Shown in pieces: positions 18,749 to 27,150 of a stretch of 64,000 bases of DNA (position 1 is the stretch's first letter; each line of letters opens with the position of its first letter). The position numbers and the translations under genes were made by a program. Location of the stretch: the NCBI GenBank assembly GCA_003244105.1, contig QHBK01000003.1, forward strand, positions 354,004-418,003. Direction: 5' to 3'. This DNA is from Candidatus Eremiobacter antarcticus. Lineage in GTDB: Bacteria; Vulcanimicrobiota; Vulcanimicrobiia; Eremiobacterales; Eremiobacteraceae. The notes beneath the pieces are model-generated. The model saw only the letters and a list, made by a program, of their open reading frames with translations, made no database searches and was not told the DNA's origin.

Positions 18749-21583
18749 TTATCCCTTCGTTGCCGCGGTGACCGGCAGATGCGTCGCGATGGCGTTGACC
18801 GTTCGCTTCAACGTGAGCAGCCCGGCGTCGACGTCGGGCCCCAGATCGATGCGGATGACGCGGCGGCCGTGATTCTGGAGCGACTGAAGATCGCCCAATG
18901 CCTGAGCGTTCTTGAGGGTCGCAAAGTCGAAGCGTTTCCCCGGGATGTCGATGCGCTTGTCATCGCCGCCCACCAGCTGCAAGAACACGCCGGTGTTGGG
19001 CCCGCCCTTATGCATCTGACCGGTGGAGTGCAAAAAACGCGGCCCGTATCCGAGCGTGGTCGCCGCTTTGGTCGCGTCTCGCAGCGTCGCGCGGATGCGC
19101 TGCAGCACGTCGGTGCGTGCGGGGGTCTGACCGATGAACGCGACGATCGCGATGTAATCGTGCGGCCGCACTGCTTGCAACGCGGCTGCGATAGCCGATT
19201 CGTCCGACGGCGGGACCGCTTTCGCCGCACCGACGGCGCCGTCGCGCAGTTCGCCGTTGGCGCTGCCGGATAAGATGCGATTCGTGTTGTCTTTGCTCTC
19301 CTGCACGTTGGGCTCGTCGAAGGGATCGATGCCCAACAGCGACCCGAGCGCGGCCGTCGCGAACTCCCAAGCAAAGAACTCCTCCCCCAGATCGAGCTCG
19401 TCGCGCAGGAAGACCTGCACCAGCGGATGACCCGCCTGGCGCAACGCCTCACGGCGACCGTCAAGCGAGTCGTCATCTCCCAAGCGCAGATGCACGAAGA
19501 TGCGGTCGTCGCCGTAGGCGCCGGGATCGCCCAGCGGCTCGTCGGCAACCGGTATCAACACCTTGCCGTCTTTGCCGGTGCTCTCGGCGATCAACTGCTC
19601 GAGCCACAACCCCAAGCTTGCGATGCCGCCGGAGCTGAGAATGGTCAGCTTGTCGCGTCCTTTGCCGACCGCTTGCGCGAGCGCGACTGCCAGCGAGACG
19701 GCGGGATGCTGCGCTGCGCTGACGCCCGACGCGCACGCCGTTACCATGAGTTGCGCGCGATCCAAAAGACCGGCGATGTCATAGCCCGCGATTGCCGCAG
19801 GCACCAGGCCGAAATATGAGAGCGCCGAGTAGCGGCCGCCGATATCGGGAGCATTGGCGAAGACGCGGCGCACGCCGCGCTCCGTCCCCAGTTTCTCCAG
19901 CGGCGTGCCCGGATCGGTGATGTACACGAATTGCTTGGCAGCCGCGGCCGCATCGCCGCGCGCCGCCTTCACCTTCTCGAAGAAGTACTCGCCGAAGGAG
20001 CGGCTCTCGAGCGTCGTGCCCGACTTGCTGGCCTCGATGAACAGCGTCTTTTCGATGTCGAGCTGCGCTTCCAAATCAGCGATCGCTTGCGGAACGGTGC
20101 TGTCCAAGACCAAGAGCTTCGGGAAACCCGGCCGTACTCCGAACGTGTCGCGCAGAACGATGGGCGCGAGACTGCTTCCGCCCATGCCCATCAAGACGAC
20201 GTGCTTGAAACCCTCGTGTCGCGCGTCGTCCGCGAACTGCGAGAGCTCCTCGATGCGTCCTTCCATGGTCTCGACGATCGTGAGCCAGCCCAGCCGGTTT
20301 TTCACAACGGCGGCCGTTGCCGGGTCGCCGGCCTTCCACAGGGTCGGGTCGCGTTGCCAGACGCGGGCGACGAAACGATCGCGCTCCAAGCGTTCGAGCT
20401 CGGCAAAGTGCTGCGCCTGGTCAAAGCCGCTGAGCACATGGCGGTCGGCGCCGTTCGAGCGCAGCTTCTCCGCTTTCTCGCGGATGACGTCGAGCAGCTG
20501 ATCGAACGAATTCTCGAAGACGACGAGGCCGTCCGCGAGCAGCTTGTCGGTGATCTCCTTGAGCGAGATGCCGAGTGCGGTGAGCTCATCGATGGTGGCA
20601 TCCGCCTGTTCCATATTCGCGTCGAGCGTCCGCGCGAGCTTTCCGTGCTCCCGAAACGCAGCGATCGTCGCGGGTGGCATGGTGTCAACAGTGTCCGGCC
20701 CGATCAGCGCTTCGACATAGTACGTGTCGGGGTATTTCGGGTTCTTGGTCGATGTGCTGGCCCAGAGCGGACGCTGGCGCCGTGCGCCTGCTGCGGCGAG
20801 CTTTTTGAAGCGTTCCGTCTCAAGCGATTTGAGATAGACGCGATACAATCGCTTCGAATTGGCGATCGCCGTCCGGCCGAGCAATTGCTGCAAGCGCGCT
20901 TTCTTCGCATCGTCAGCGTTCGGGAGCGCTGCCTCGATGCGTTTATCCGCCTCGGTGTCGACGCGGCTGACGAAACATGACGCGACCGACGCGATGCGGT
21001 CGATGGGCAGATGGTCGCGCAGGCGGTCTTCCAGCCCCGTGAAGTACGCGTCGATGACGCGTTCGTAGTACTGCTCGCCGAACATCAGCGTGATGTTCAC
21101 GTTCACGCCTTCGCTGATGAGCCGGCGGATGACAGGAATGCCTTCGTCGGTGGCGGGCACCTTCACCATCACGTTCGGTCGGTCGATGAGCTTCCACAAG
21201 CGCCGGCCCTCGGCGATGGAACCGTCGGTGTTCTTGGCGAGATCCGGCGGAAGCTCGATGGAAACGTAGCCGTCGCCGCCGTCGCTCGCGTCGTACAGCT
21301 CGCGAAAGACATCGCACGCCTCGCGGATGTCGTTGCTCGTGATCTCGTCAAAGATCTTGCGCGGCTCTCGTTGACCACGCTGCACGAGATCGCTCAACGC
21401 GTCATCGTAGTCTTTGCTCTCGGCAATGGCTTTCTCGAAGATCGTCGGGTTTGACGTGACGCCGCGCAGGCCGTCGTCGTCGATCAGGCGCTTGAGCTCT
21501 CCAGATCGCGTGAAGCCCCGGCGGATGTTGTCCAGCCAGAAGCTCTGACCGAACTCGATGAGACGGGCGAGGGGGTTGGCCAT
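18749..21583 (-). CDS. Bifunctional transaldolase / glucose-6-phosphate isomerase
   Basis: One 944-residue polypeptide fuses two enzymes. Residues 1 to about 370 are transaldolase: GVTSNPTIFEKAIAES, then VMVKVPATDEGIPVIRRL with the Schiff-base lysine, and GVNVNITLMF. From about 385 on it is a phosphoglucose isomerase-like sugar isomerase: MGGSSLAPIVL, the SIS-domain ASKSGTTLE, FVYITDPGTPL and a C-terminal active-site region around RFLHSTGQMHKGGPNTGVF. Such tal-pgi fusions are known in scattered bacteria. It would connect non-oxidative pentose phosphate products directly to glucose-6-phosphate for another oxidative turn. tkt lies 45 bases upstream and gnd three bases downstream. Confidence 0.95.
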   Translation of the reverse strand: MANPLARLIEFGQSFWLDNIRRGFTRSGELKRLIDDDGLRGVTSNPTIFEKAIAESKDYDDALSDLVQRGQREPRKIFDEITSNDIREACDVFRELYDASDGGDGYVSIELPPDLAKNTDGSIAEGRRLWKLIDRPNVMVKVPATDEGIPVIRRLISEGVNVNITLMFGEQYYERVIDAYFTGLEDRLRDHLPIDRIASVASCFVSRVDTEADKRIEAALPNADDAKKARLQQLLGRTAIANSKRLYRVYLKSLETERFKKLAAAGARRQRPLWASTSTKNPKYPDTYYVEALIGPDTVDTMPPATIAAFREHGKLARTLDANMEQADATIDELTALGISLKEITDKLLADGLVVFENSFDQLLDVIREKAEKLRSNGADRHVLSGFDQAQHFAELERLERDRFVARVWQRDPTLWKAGDPATAAVVKNRLGWLTIVETMEGRIEELSQFADDARHEGFKHVVLMGMGGSSLAPIVLRDTFGVRPGFPKLLVLDSTVPQAIADLEAQLDIEKTLFIEASKSGTTLESRSFGEYFFEKVKAARGDAAAAAKQFVYITDPGTPLEKLGTERGVRRVFANAPDIGGRYSALSYFGLVPAAIAGYDIAGLLDRAQLMVTACASGVSAAQHPAVSLAVALAQAVGKGRDKLTILSSGGIASLGLWLEQLIAESTGKDGKVLIPVADEPLGDPGAYGDDRIFVHLRLGDDDSLDGRREALRQAGHPLVQVFLRDELDLGEEFFAWEFATAALGSLLGIDPFDEPNVQESKDNTNRILSGSANGELRDGAVGAAKAVPPSDESAIAAALQAVRPHDYIAIVAFIGQTPARTDVLQRIRATLRDATKAATTLGYGPRFLHSTGQMHKGGPNTGVFLQLVGGDDKRIDIPGKRFDFATLKNAQALGDLQSLQNHGRRVIRIDLGPDVDAGLLTLKRTVNAIATHLPVTAATKG

Positions 21584-21628
21584 TTCAGTTCTTCCTTTGG
21601 TCTATGCCGCGGTGCAGCAGATTGGCGC

Positions 21629-23713
21629 TCAAGCCGACGCCAGCGCTTTGGCGCGCTCGGCGACTCGGGCCGGGGTGAAGCCGAATTCTTTGAAGAGGTC
21701 CTCGGCGGGCGCGGAAGCGCCGAAGTGCGTCAAACCGATGACGGCGCCTCGCTCCCCCACATAGCGCTCCCAGCCGAATGGCGACGCGGCCTCGACGGCA
21801 AGCCGAGCGGTCACGCGCGGCGGGAGCACCTCGTCGCGGTATTCGCGAGGCTGGCGATCGAAGACAGACCAGCACGGCAAGCTGACGACGCGAGCGGCGA
21901 TGCCTTCTTCCCGCAGCAGCTTGGCTGCATCCAGGCACAAGCACACCTCTGAACCCGTGGCGATGAGGATAACGGCGGGGAGCCCGTTGCGCCCGCTTGC
22001 TTTGCCATCTCCGTTTGCGGAGGGGGCGCCGATCTTCTGTTCGTCGCTCGCTTGGCTCTCGTGAAGCAGCACGTAACCGCCGCGGCTTGCCATCTGCGTC
22101 GACGCGGCGTCCAGCACAGGCAGCTTCTGGCGGCTCAGCGCTAACCCGACCGGGCCGTCCTCGTGCTCCATGGCAAGGCGCCAGCAGATGGCGGTCTCGT
22201 TGGCATCGGCAGGACGCATGATCGTCATGTTGGGCATCGCCCGCAGCGAGGCCAGCTGCTCGATCGGCTGGTGCGTAGGGCCGTCTTCTCCAAGACCGAT
22301 GCTGTCGTGAGTCCACACGTAGATGGGGTTGATCTTCATCAGCGCCGCCAAGCGCACCGGCGGCCGCATGTAATCGGAGAAGATGAAGAACGTTGCACCG
22401 AACGGTTTCAAGCCGCGGTGCAGCACCATGCCGTTGAGGGCGGCCCCCATCGCGTGTTCGCGGATGCCGAAATGAAAATTGCGCCCCGCGTAGTGGCCGC
22501 CCTCGAAGTCGCCCATGTCCTTGAGATTGGTGCTCGTGGATGGTGCCAGGTCGGCGGAGCCTCCAAGGAAAGCCGGCACGGCCTTGGCGATCGCATTCAT
22601 GACCTTGCCCGAGGCTGCCCGGGTCGCAAGCGGCCCATCACTGACGGCGAAGCTGGGAATGCCGTTGAACCAACCCTCCGGGAGCACGCCCTTTTGCTCG
22701 CTCTCGAACTGCTGCGCGAGCTTTGGGTCCGCGGCCGCGTAGACATCGAAGCGCTCTCGCCATTCGGATTCATATCGCTGTCCGCGCTCGATGGCCTCGC
22801 GGCAGTGCTCGAGCGCCGGCTCGGGCACCAAGAAGTGCTCGTCCTCGGGCCAGCCGTAAACTTTCTTGGTCTTGCGGATCTCTTCTTCGCCGAGCGGCGC
22901 ACCATGCGCCTCAGCCGTGTCTTGCGCATCAGGAGCGCCGAAGGCGATGTGCGTTCGAATGCGGATGAACGACGGGCGCTCGTCGGCTTTGGCTGCCACA
23001 ATCGCGCGGTCGAGCGCTTCCACATCATTGCCGTCGTCCACGAATTGCGTATGCCAGCCATAGCTTGCGAATCGCGCGCACACGTCTTCAGTGTCGAACG
23101 ATAGCGCTGTGTCACCCTCGATCGTGATGTGGTTGTCATCGTAGAAATAGATCATCTTGCTTAAGGCCAGGTGGCCCGCAAGCGAGGCTGCTTCGGCGCT
23201 GACGCCCTCCATCAGGTCGCCGTCGCTGCAGATCGCGTAGGTGTAGTGGTTGACGATCTCGTGGCCCGGCTTGTTGAAGCGGGCAGCCAAGAATCGTTCG
23301 GCGATGGCGAAGCCGACGCCGTTGGCGAAGCCTTGCCCGAGAGGTCCCGTCGTGACTTCCACGCCCGCTAAGAGCTCGAGTTCGGGGTGGCCTGCGGTTT
23401 TTGAGCCCCATTGACGGAAGTTTTTGATATCGTCGAGCGTCAGGTCGTAGCCGGTCAGGAACATGAGCGCGTACTGAAGCATGCATGCGTGTCCGGCCGA
23501 CAGGATAAAACGGTCGCGGTCAGGCCACTGCGGATTTTTGGGGTTGAAGCGCAGATGGCGCGTCCACAGCACGTAGCCGAGCGGAGCCAGCGCCATCGGT
23601 GTGCCCGGATGGCCCGAGTTGGCTTTTTGCACCGCGTCCATGGCCAGCGTGCGAATCGTGTTGATGCACAGTTCGTCGACGGCGGCGCGGTCCAAAGCGG
23701 CAGATGCTTTCAA
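21629..23713 (-). CDS. tkt: Transketolase
   Basis: Thiamine-diphosphate enzyme moving two-carbon units between sugar phosphates, 694 residues, standard length. Motifs are [21 protein letters not shown] at the N-terminus, the ThDP motif [19 protein letters not shown], the middle PYR domain [17 protein letters not shown], and [20 protein letters not shown] with the catalytic histidine. It is the first gene of the reverse-strand pentose phosphate run (tkt, tal-pgi, gnd, zwf, opcA). About 200 bases separate it from selD; a promoter is expected there but I could not assign one firmly. Confidence 0.97.
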   Translation of the reverse strand: MKASAALDRAAVDELCINTIRTLAMDAVQKANSGHPGTPMALAPLGYVLWTRHLRFNPKNPQWPDRDRFILSAGHACMLQYALMFLTGYDLTLDDIKNFRQWGSKTAGHPELELLAGVEVTTGPLGQGFANGVGFAIAERFLAARFNKPGHEIVNHYTYAICSDGDLMEGVSAEAASLAGHLALSKMIYFYDDNHITIEGDTALSFDTEDVCARFASYGWHTQFVDDGNDVEALDRAIVAAKADERPSFIRIRTHIAFGAPDAQDTAEAHGAPLGEEEIRKTKKVYGWPEDEHFLVPEPALEHCREAIERGQRYESEWRERFDVYAAADPKLAQQFESEQKGVLPEGWFNGIPSFAVSDGPLATRAASGKVMNAIAKAVPAFLGGSADLAPSTSTNLKDMGDFEGGHYAGRNFHFGIREHAMGAALNGMVLHRGLKPFGATFFIFSDYMRPPVRLAALMKINPIYVWTHDSIGLGEDGPTHQPIEQLASLRAMPNMTIMRPADANETAICWRLAMEHEDGPVGLALSRQKLPVLDAASTQMASRGGYVLLHESQASDEQKIGAPSANGDGKASGRNGLPAVILIATGSEVCLCLDAAKLLREEGIAARVVSLPCWSVFDRQPREYRDEVLPPRVTARLAVEAASPFGWERYVGERGAVIGLTHFGASAPAEDLFKEFGFTPARVAERAKALASA

Positions 23714-23919
23714 GGTGAGGCCTCCGCGGGAAGGTCAAAGAGCGCGAGCGGACCGCGCCCGGCGCGGATGAAGAACAGACATGCGACTCGCGTGGCTGTT
23801 GGGGCGACGAATCCGGCGGCAGGTATACTTGCAGCTTCGGGTCCGAACTTTCCTCGCAGCGCTGCTTTTCAGCCGAGCGTGCCCAGTGCGACCTCGGTGA
23901 TACGAGAGCGACACTCCCC

Positions 23920-25005
23920 CTAGATCACAGCGAATCCTAAGGCCGGCGTCGCTTTGCCGACGATCGCCGCGCTGACACCGCAGCTGCGCAGCGCAGCGAC
24001 CAGGTCCACGCAGCGTGACTCTGCGACGGCCACGAGCAATCCGCCGGATGTCTGTGCATCGCACAGCGCCCATTGCAGCGCCTGTGAGATACCGGAAGAA
24101 AACTTGACGCCCGCATCGACGGCGGCACGGTGGTTGGCGCGCGAGCCGGCGGGAACGCAACCCGCAATGGCAAGCTCCAGGACGCGCTCGAAGAGCGGCA
24201 CTCGGCGGGCCTCGAGCTCGATGCCGACTCCGCTGCCTCGCGCCAACTCTTGCAGATGGCCGACCAATCCGAAGCCGGTGACGTCTGTGGCTGCATGCAC
24301 TGGACTCGAATCGCCGGCCCGAGGTGCAGTCGTCCCTTCGTCATTGAGCCCGATCATCGCTTGAGAAGCCGCACGATTGAGCGCCTCCATCGATGCGATG
24401 GCCGGCTGAAGGTCCGCGGTCGAGATCAGGTCGCGACCGAATGCGGTCGTCAAAATGCCGGTGCCCAGCGGCTTGGTCAACACGAGCATGTCGCCGGGCC
24501 GTGCCGTCGAGTTGCGGATCACGCGATCCGGATGAACGATTCCCGTGACCGCCAGTCCGTATTTTGGTTCCGCATCTTTGACGGTGTGGCCGCCGATGAC
24601 GTTGATCCCGGCCTCCCGCGCTTTCTCATCGCCTCCGGCTAGGATCTCGGCAAGCATCGCGATGTCGCACCCGGATTCCGGAAAGGCGGCGATTGCGAGC
24701 GCGCTCAAAGGGCGCGCGCCCATCGCGTAAATGTCGGACAACGCATTGGCCGCGGCGATCCGCCCGAATGTCCGCGGGTCATCGACGATCGGCGTGAAGA
24801 AATCCACGCTGTGCACCAAGGCGACCTCGGGCGACAAGCGATAGACGCCGGCGTCGTCTGCGGTCGAGGTGCCGACGATGACGTTGGGGTCATCGAGCGG
24901 CGGCAAGCCGCTGAGCAATTGCGCGAGCACGCTCGCGTCAGCCTTGGAAGCTCAGCCGGCGCAACTCGACAGATTGGTGAGCCGGAAAATATCGCTGCGC
25001 GTCAT
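23920..25005 (-). CDS. selD: Selenide, water dikinase SelD with in-frame UGA (selenocysteine) at the catalytic position
   Basis: SelD makes selenophosphate from selenide and ATP for selenocysteine and selenouridine synthesis. A naive ORF starts only at GTG 24930 and lacks the essential N-terminus. Reading on upstream in the same frame gives ATG 25005, then FRLTNLSSCAG, UGA (24954-24952), ASKADAS. This aligns with E. coli SelD LTQYSHGAGCGCK, with UGA exactly at catalytic Cys17 and the following Lys at Lys20. A hairpin (24937-24922) lies 14 bases after the UGA, as a bacterial SECIS should. The rest is normal SelD: GTSTADDAGVY, DFFTPIVDDP, FGRIAAANALSDIYAMG, GGHTVKDAEPKYGLAVTG, TDVTGFGLVGHL and CDAQTSGGLL. 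Full length is 361 residues including Sec. Confidence 0.93.
24922..24937 (-). promoter_or_regulatory. Predicted bacterial SECIS hairpin in selD mRNA
   Basis: On the minus strand CGCGAG-CGTG-CTCGCG forms a six-pair perfect stem with a four-base loop that has G at its second position. It starts 14 bases after the UGA codon. Bacterial SECIS elements read by SelB lie just downstream of the UGA, inside the coding region, and carry a G among the first loop bases, so position and shape fit. Confidence 0.7.
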
Positions 25006-25205
25006 GATCCGGCTCTAGCTTGCATGGTGCTGCAAGGCGGCCCTGTGCTGGCAGTAGCGCGATTGGTGTCCCCAAAGACGGACTATTATCGTTTGGGTCA
25101 GCGCCGATATAGTACTCAAAAGGGACCGCTGATCGTGGTCCTCACGACCTGCGTGCGCCCCGATTTGGCCACGCGCTCTCGACCACATGCGAGGAGTTCA
25201 ACTCG

Positions 25206-26567
25206 GTGAAACGACTATTCCGCTCCGCAGCCGCCTGGCGCCTGACAGCCCTCACAGTCGTCGTGGCGCTCTCGGCGCTTGCGTCCAAGCCTCCGGCGGC
25301 CCTGGGCGTTGCGACGCAGCCAACGGTTGCGGTCATCCAGTTCGTCAACGGCGCGAAAGCCCCGCAAACCGCGGTGAGCGCGCTGAGCAACGCGCTCTAT
25401 CAAGCGGTTCAGTCGTCTGGGCGCTTCACAGCTGTCGGCGGTGGACCGCTGAAGGTGAACGCGGCCATCAATGGTGACGACATGACCGCCGGCTTGGAGG
25501 CCGGCGCCAAGGCGGGAGCCTCGGAGATCCTCTTGGGCGAGGTCCTGCAGATCAACCGCAGCACCGTCACCTACCGGCTGAGCGCGTATCGTGTTGATCC
25601 TTTGGCGTTCATCCGCTCGCAGGTCTTCTCTCAACCGAACTCTTCCACGGCCGGCCTCGTCTCCGGCTTTGTCACGAACTTGTCCACGCTGCATGCGCCG
25701 CGCACGGCGGTCGGAATGATCTATTCCGTGACCGACGGAGTGCATGCCGACCTCGGAACGTCCACCGGATTCTCACTGGGCCAGCGCTTCAACGTGATGC
25801 GCAACGGCACGAAAGTCGCCGAGGCGCAGATCGCGACCATCCAACTGAACGACGCAAGCATGACGGTGAGCAATACGACCAGCGGCTATTCGCCAGCGAT
25901 CGGCGACCAACTCGTGGGAACGGAACCGCTGCCCGCCATCGCACCCGCGCCATCCAACCGCGTCAACACGTTCAACCCGCTCGCGCTCTTAGTGGTGGCA
26001 GGCGCCGCTTTGCTCGCGATTGGACATCACGGCCAGCCGGCCAACGTCGTTCCTGCGCCGTCTCCCACCTTCACGGTGGCGCCCTCGTTCTCGGTCACAG
26101 GGATCTCGACTGGCGCGCCTCCGAACCCGACGTTTGTTTTCACATTCAGTCAGCCGGTTGACACCACGACTGTAGACTTCGCGACGACGACCTTCGCGAG
26201 CTACCAGATAATGCACGGGGGAATCCAGCCGAATCCTCCTGCCCCGTTGACCAACCTTGGCGGTGCGCCTCCGACGTTCGACGGCACGCACACGGTTTTG
26301 ACCGTCAGCTCCAGCGGGACCATCGTTTTCGGGGACCAGGTGACGTTCACGTTCACATCCGCGATTCACGACATCTTCGGCGACGCTTTGATTCCACATA
26401 GCCAGCCTTTTGGGCCCTTCTCAACCGCGCGGCATCCGGCTGCAGGGTCGCAGAAACCCGGACCTGCACCCGGAGCGCCCAAGCCTCAGTCGGTCACTCC
26501 GCAGGCGCCGCGGGCTCCCAAGCCCCAAGCGCCCAAGGACCCGCATGGTCCGCACGTGCCCAGGTGA
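25206..26567 (+). CDS. Secreted/envelope protein with N-terminal TolB/LpoB-like domain and C-terminal Ig-like domain
   Basis: Not assigned to a named gene. Start GTG 25206 follows GAGGAG and opens a signal peptide (LTALTVVVALSALASKPPAALG). Residues about 35-150 resemble the family of TolB-N/CsgG/LpoB-like domains: VAVIQFVNGAK, ALSNALYQAVQSSGRF, GASEILLGEVLQI. A second small beta domain follows (about 160-240), then an internal hydrophobic helix (LALLVVAGAALLAIG, about 260-275) and an SbsA-type Ig domain (FVFTFSQPVDTTTVDF ... VTFTFTSAIHDIFGDAL). The end is a proline/lysine-rich tail. It may be a scaffold across the inner membrane; that is inference. Function unknown. Confidence 0.55.
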   Translation: MKRLFRSAAAWRLTALTVVVALSALASKPPAALGVATQPTVAVIQFVNGAKAPQTAVSALSNALYQAVQSSGRFTAVGGGPLKVNAAINGDDMTAGLEAGAKAGASEILLGEVLQINRSTVTYRLSAYRVDPLAFIRSQVFSQPNSSTAGLVSGFVTNLSTLHAPRTAVGMIYSVTDGVHADLGTSTGFSLGQRFNVMRNGTKVAEAQIATIQLNDASMTVSNTTSGYSPAIGDQLVGTEPLPAIAPAPSNRVNTFNPLALLVVAGAALLAIGHHGQPANVVPAPSPTFTVAPSFSVTGISTGAPPNPTFVFTFSQPVDTTTVDFATTTFASYQIMHGGIQPNPPAPLTNLGGAPPTFDGTHTVLTVSSSGTIVFGDQVTFTFTSAIHDIFGDALIPHSQPFGPFSTARHPAAGSQKPGPAPGAPKPQSVTPQAPRAPKPQAPKDPHGPHVPR

Positions 26568-26600
26568 ACGTTTCAGCCTAGCCTCCTAGCAATCTCTCTC

Positions 26601-27134
26601 TCACAAGCGATGGCGCTTCAGTATGAGACGGCCGAACGGCCGCACACCATGCGGAAGCGCCTCGCCGATCATCGCGTATGCCGGACCATTCAGCGTCTCG
26701 ATCGCCTCCACGGTGGGCGAGCTTCTCAGAACCGAACGCACGTCAGGCGCGATCGGAAAGAACAGCGCCACGAAGATCACGAGCCACAGCAGCAGCACAG
26801 CCTTCGCGCACGCCACTGCACCGCCGCTTATGCCGCTTGCGATGCGCAGGCCTGGTAGCGACGCAAACCGTTCAGAGACCCATCCGGCAGCGCGCACCGC
26901 CGCGAAGATCAGCAGAAACAGCAGCCAAAAAGCCAGGAGATGACTGCTTCCGGTGCCCAGAGCGTACGTCGACTGCAACGTCGCTGCAAGGCTGCCCGCG
27001 AATAGCCCGGCGGCAAGCCACGAGACGATCACCGCGGCGATGCCCACGATTTCGCGGATCAGGCCGCTGCGATACCCGCCCCAAAACGCGACGCCCAGCG
27101 TCAGCGCGACCAACCCGTCGGCCCACGTCAGCAT
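26601..27134 (-). CDS. CvpA family membrane protein
   Basis: A 177-residue integral membrane protein with four hydrophobic segments, opening MLTWADGLVALTLGVAFWGGYRSGLIREIVGI, which matches the CvpA family start (D-x-x-x ... G-x-x-x-G-x-x-R-E). A later FPIAPDVRSVLRSSP fits the family's C-terminal part. CvpA proteins are linked to colicin V export and envelope stress tolerance. I chose ATG 27134 because the longer open frame would run into pheT, whose stop is at 27151. It lies 16 bases downstream of pheT and is probably co-transcribed. Confidence 0.8.
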   Translation of the reverse strand: MLTWADGLVALTLGVAFWGGYRSGLIREIVGIAAVIVSWLAAGLFAGSLAATLQSTYALGTGSSHLLAFWLLFLLIFAAVRAAGWVSERFASLPGLRIASGISGGAVACAKAVLLLWLVIFVALFFPIAPDVRSVLRSSPTVEAIETLNGPAYAMIGEALPHGVRPFGRLILKRHRL

Positions 27135-27150
27135 GCTGACGGGAGCGCCT

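Noticed and set aside
17633-19273. Plus-strand open frame (546 codons) through zwf, gnd and tal-pgi.
   Set aside because: Runs antisense across three well-defined genes and crosses their boundaries; shadow ORF.
23714-23919. On the minus strand GAGGAAAGTTCGGAC recalls the conserved start of RNase P RNA (GAGGAAAGTCCGGGC).
   Set aside because: Only about 120 bases remain before tkt, too short for RNase P RNA, and the other conserved blocks are missing.
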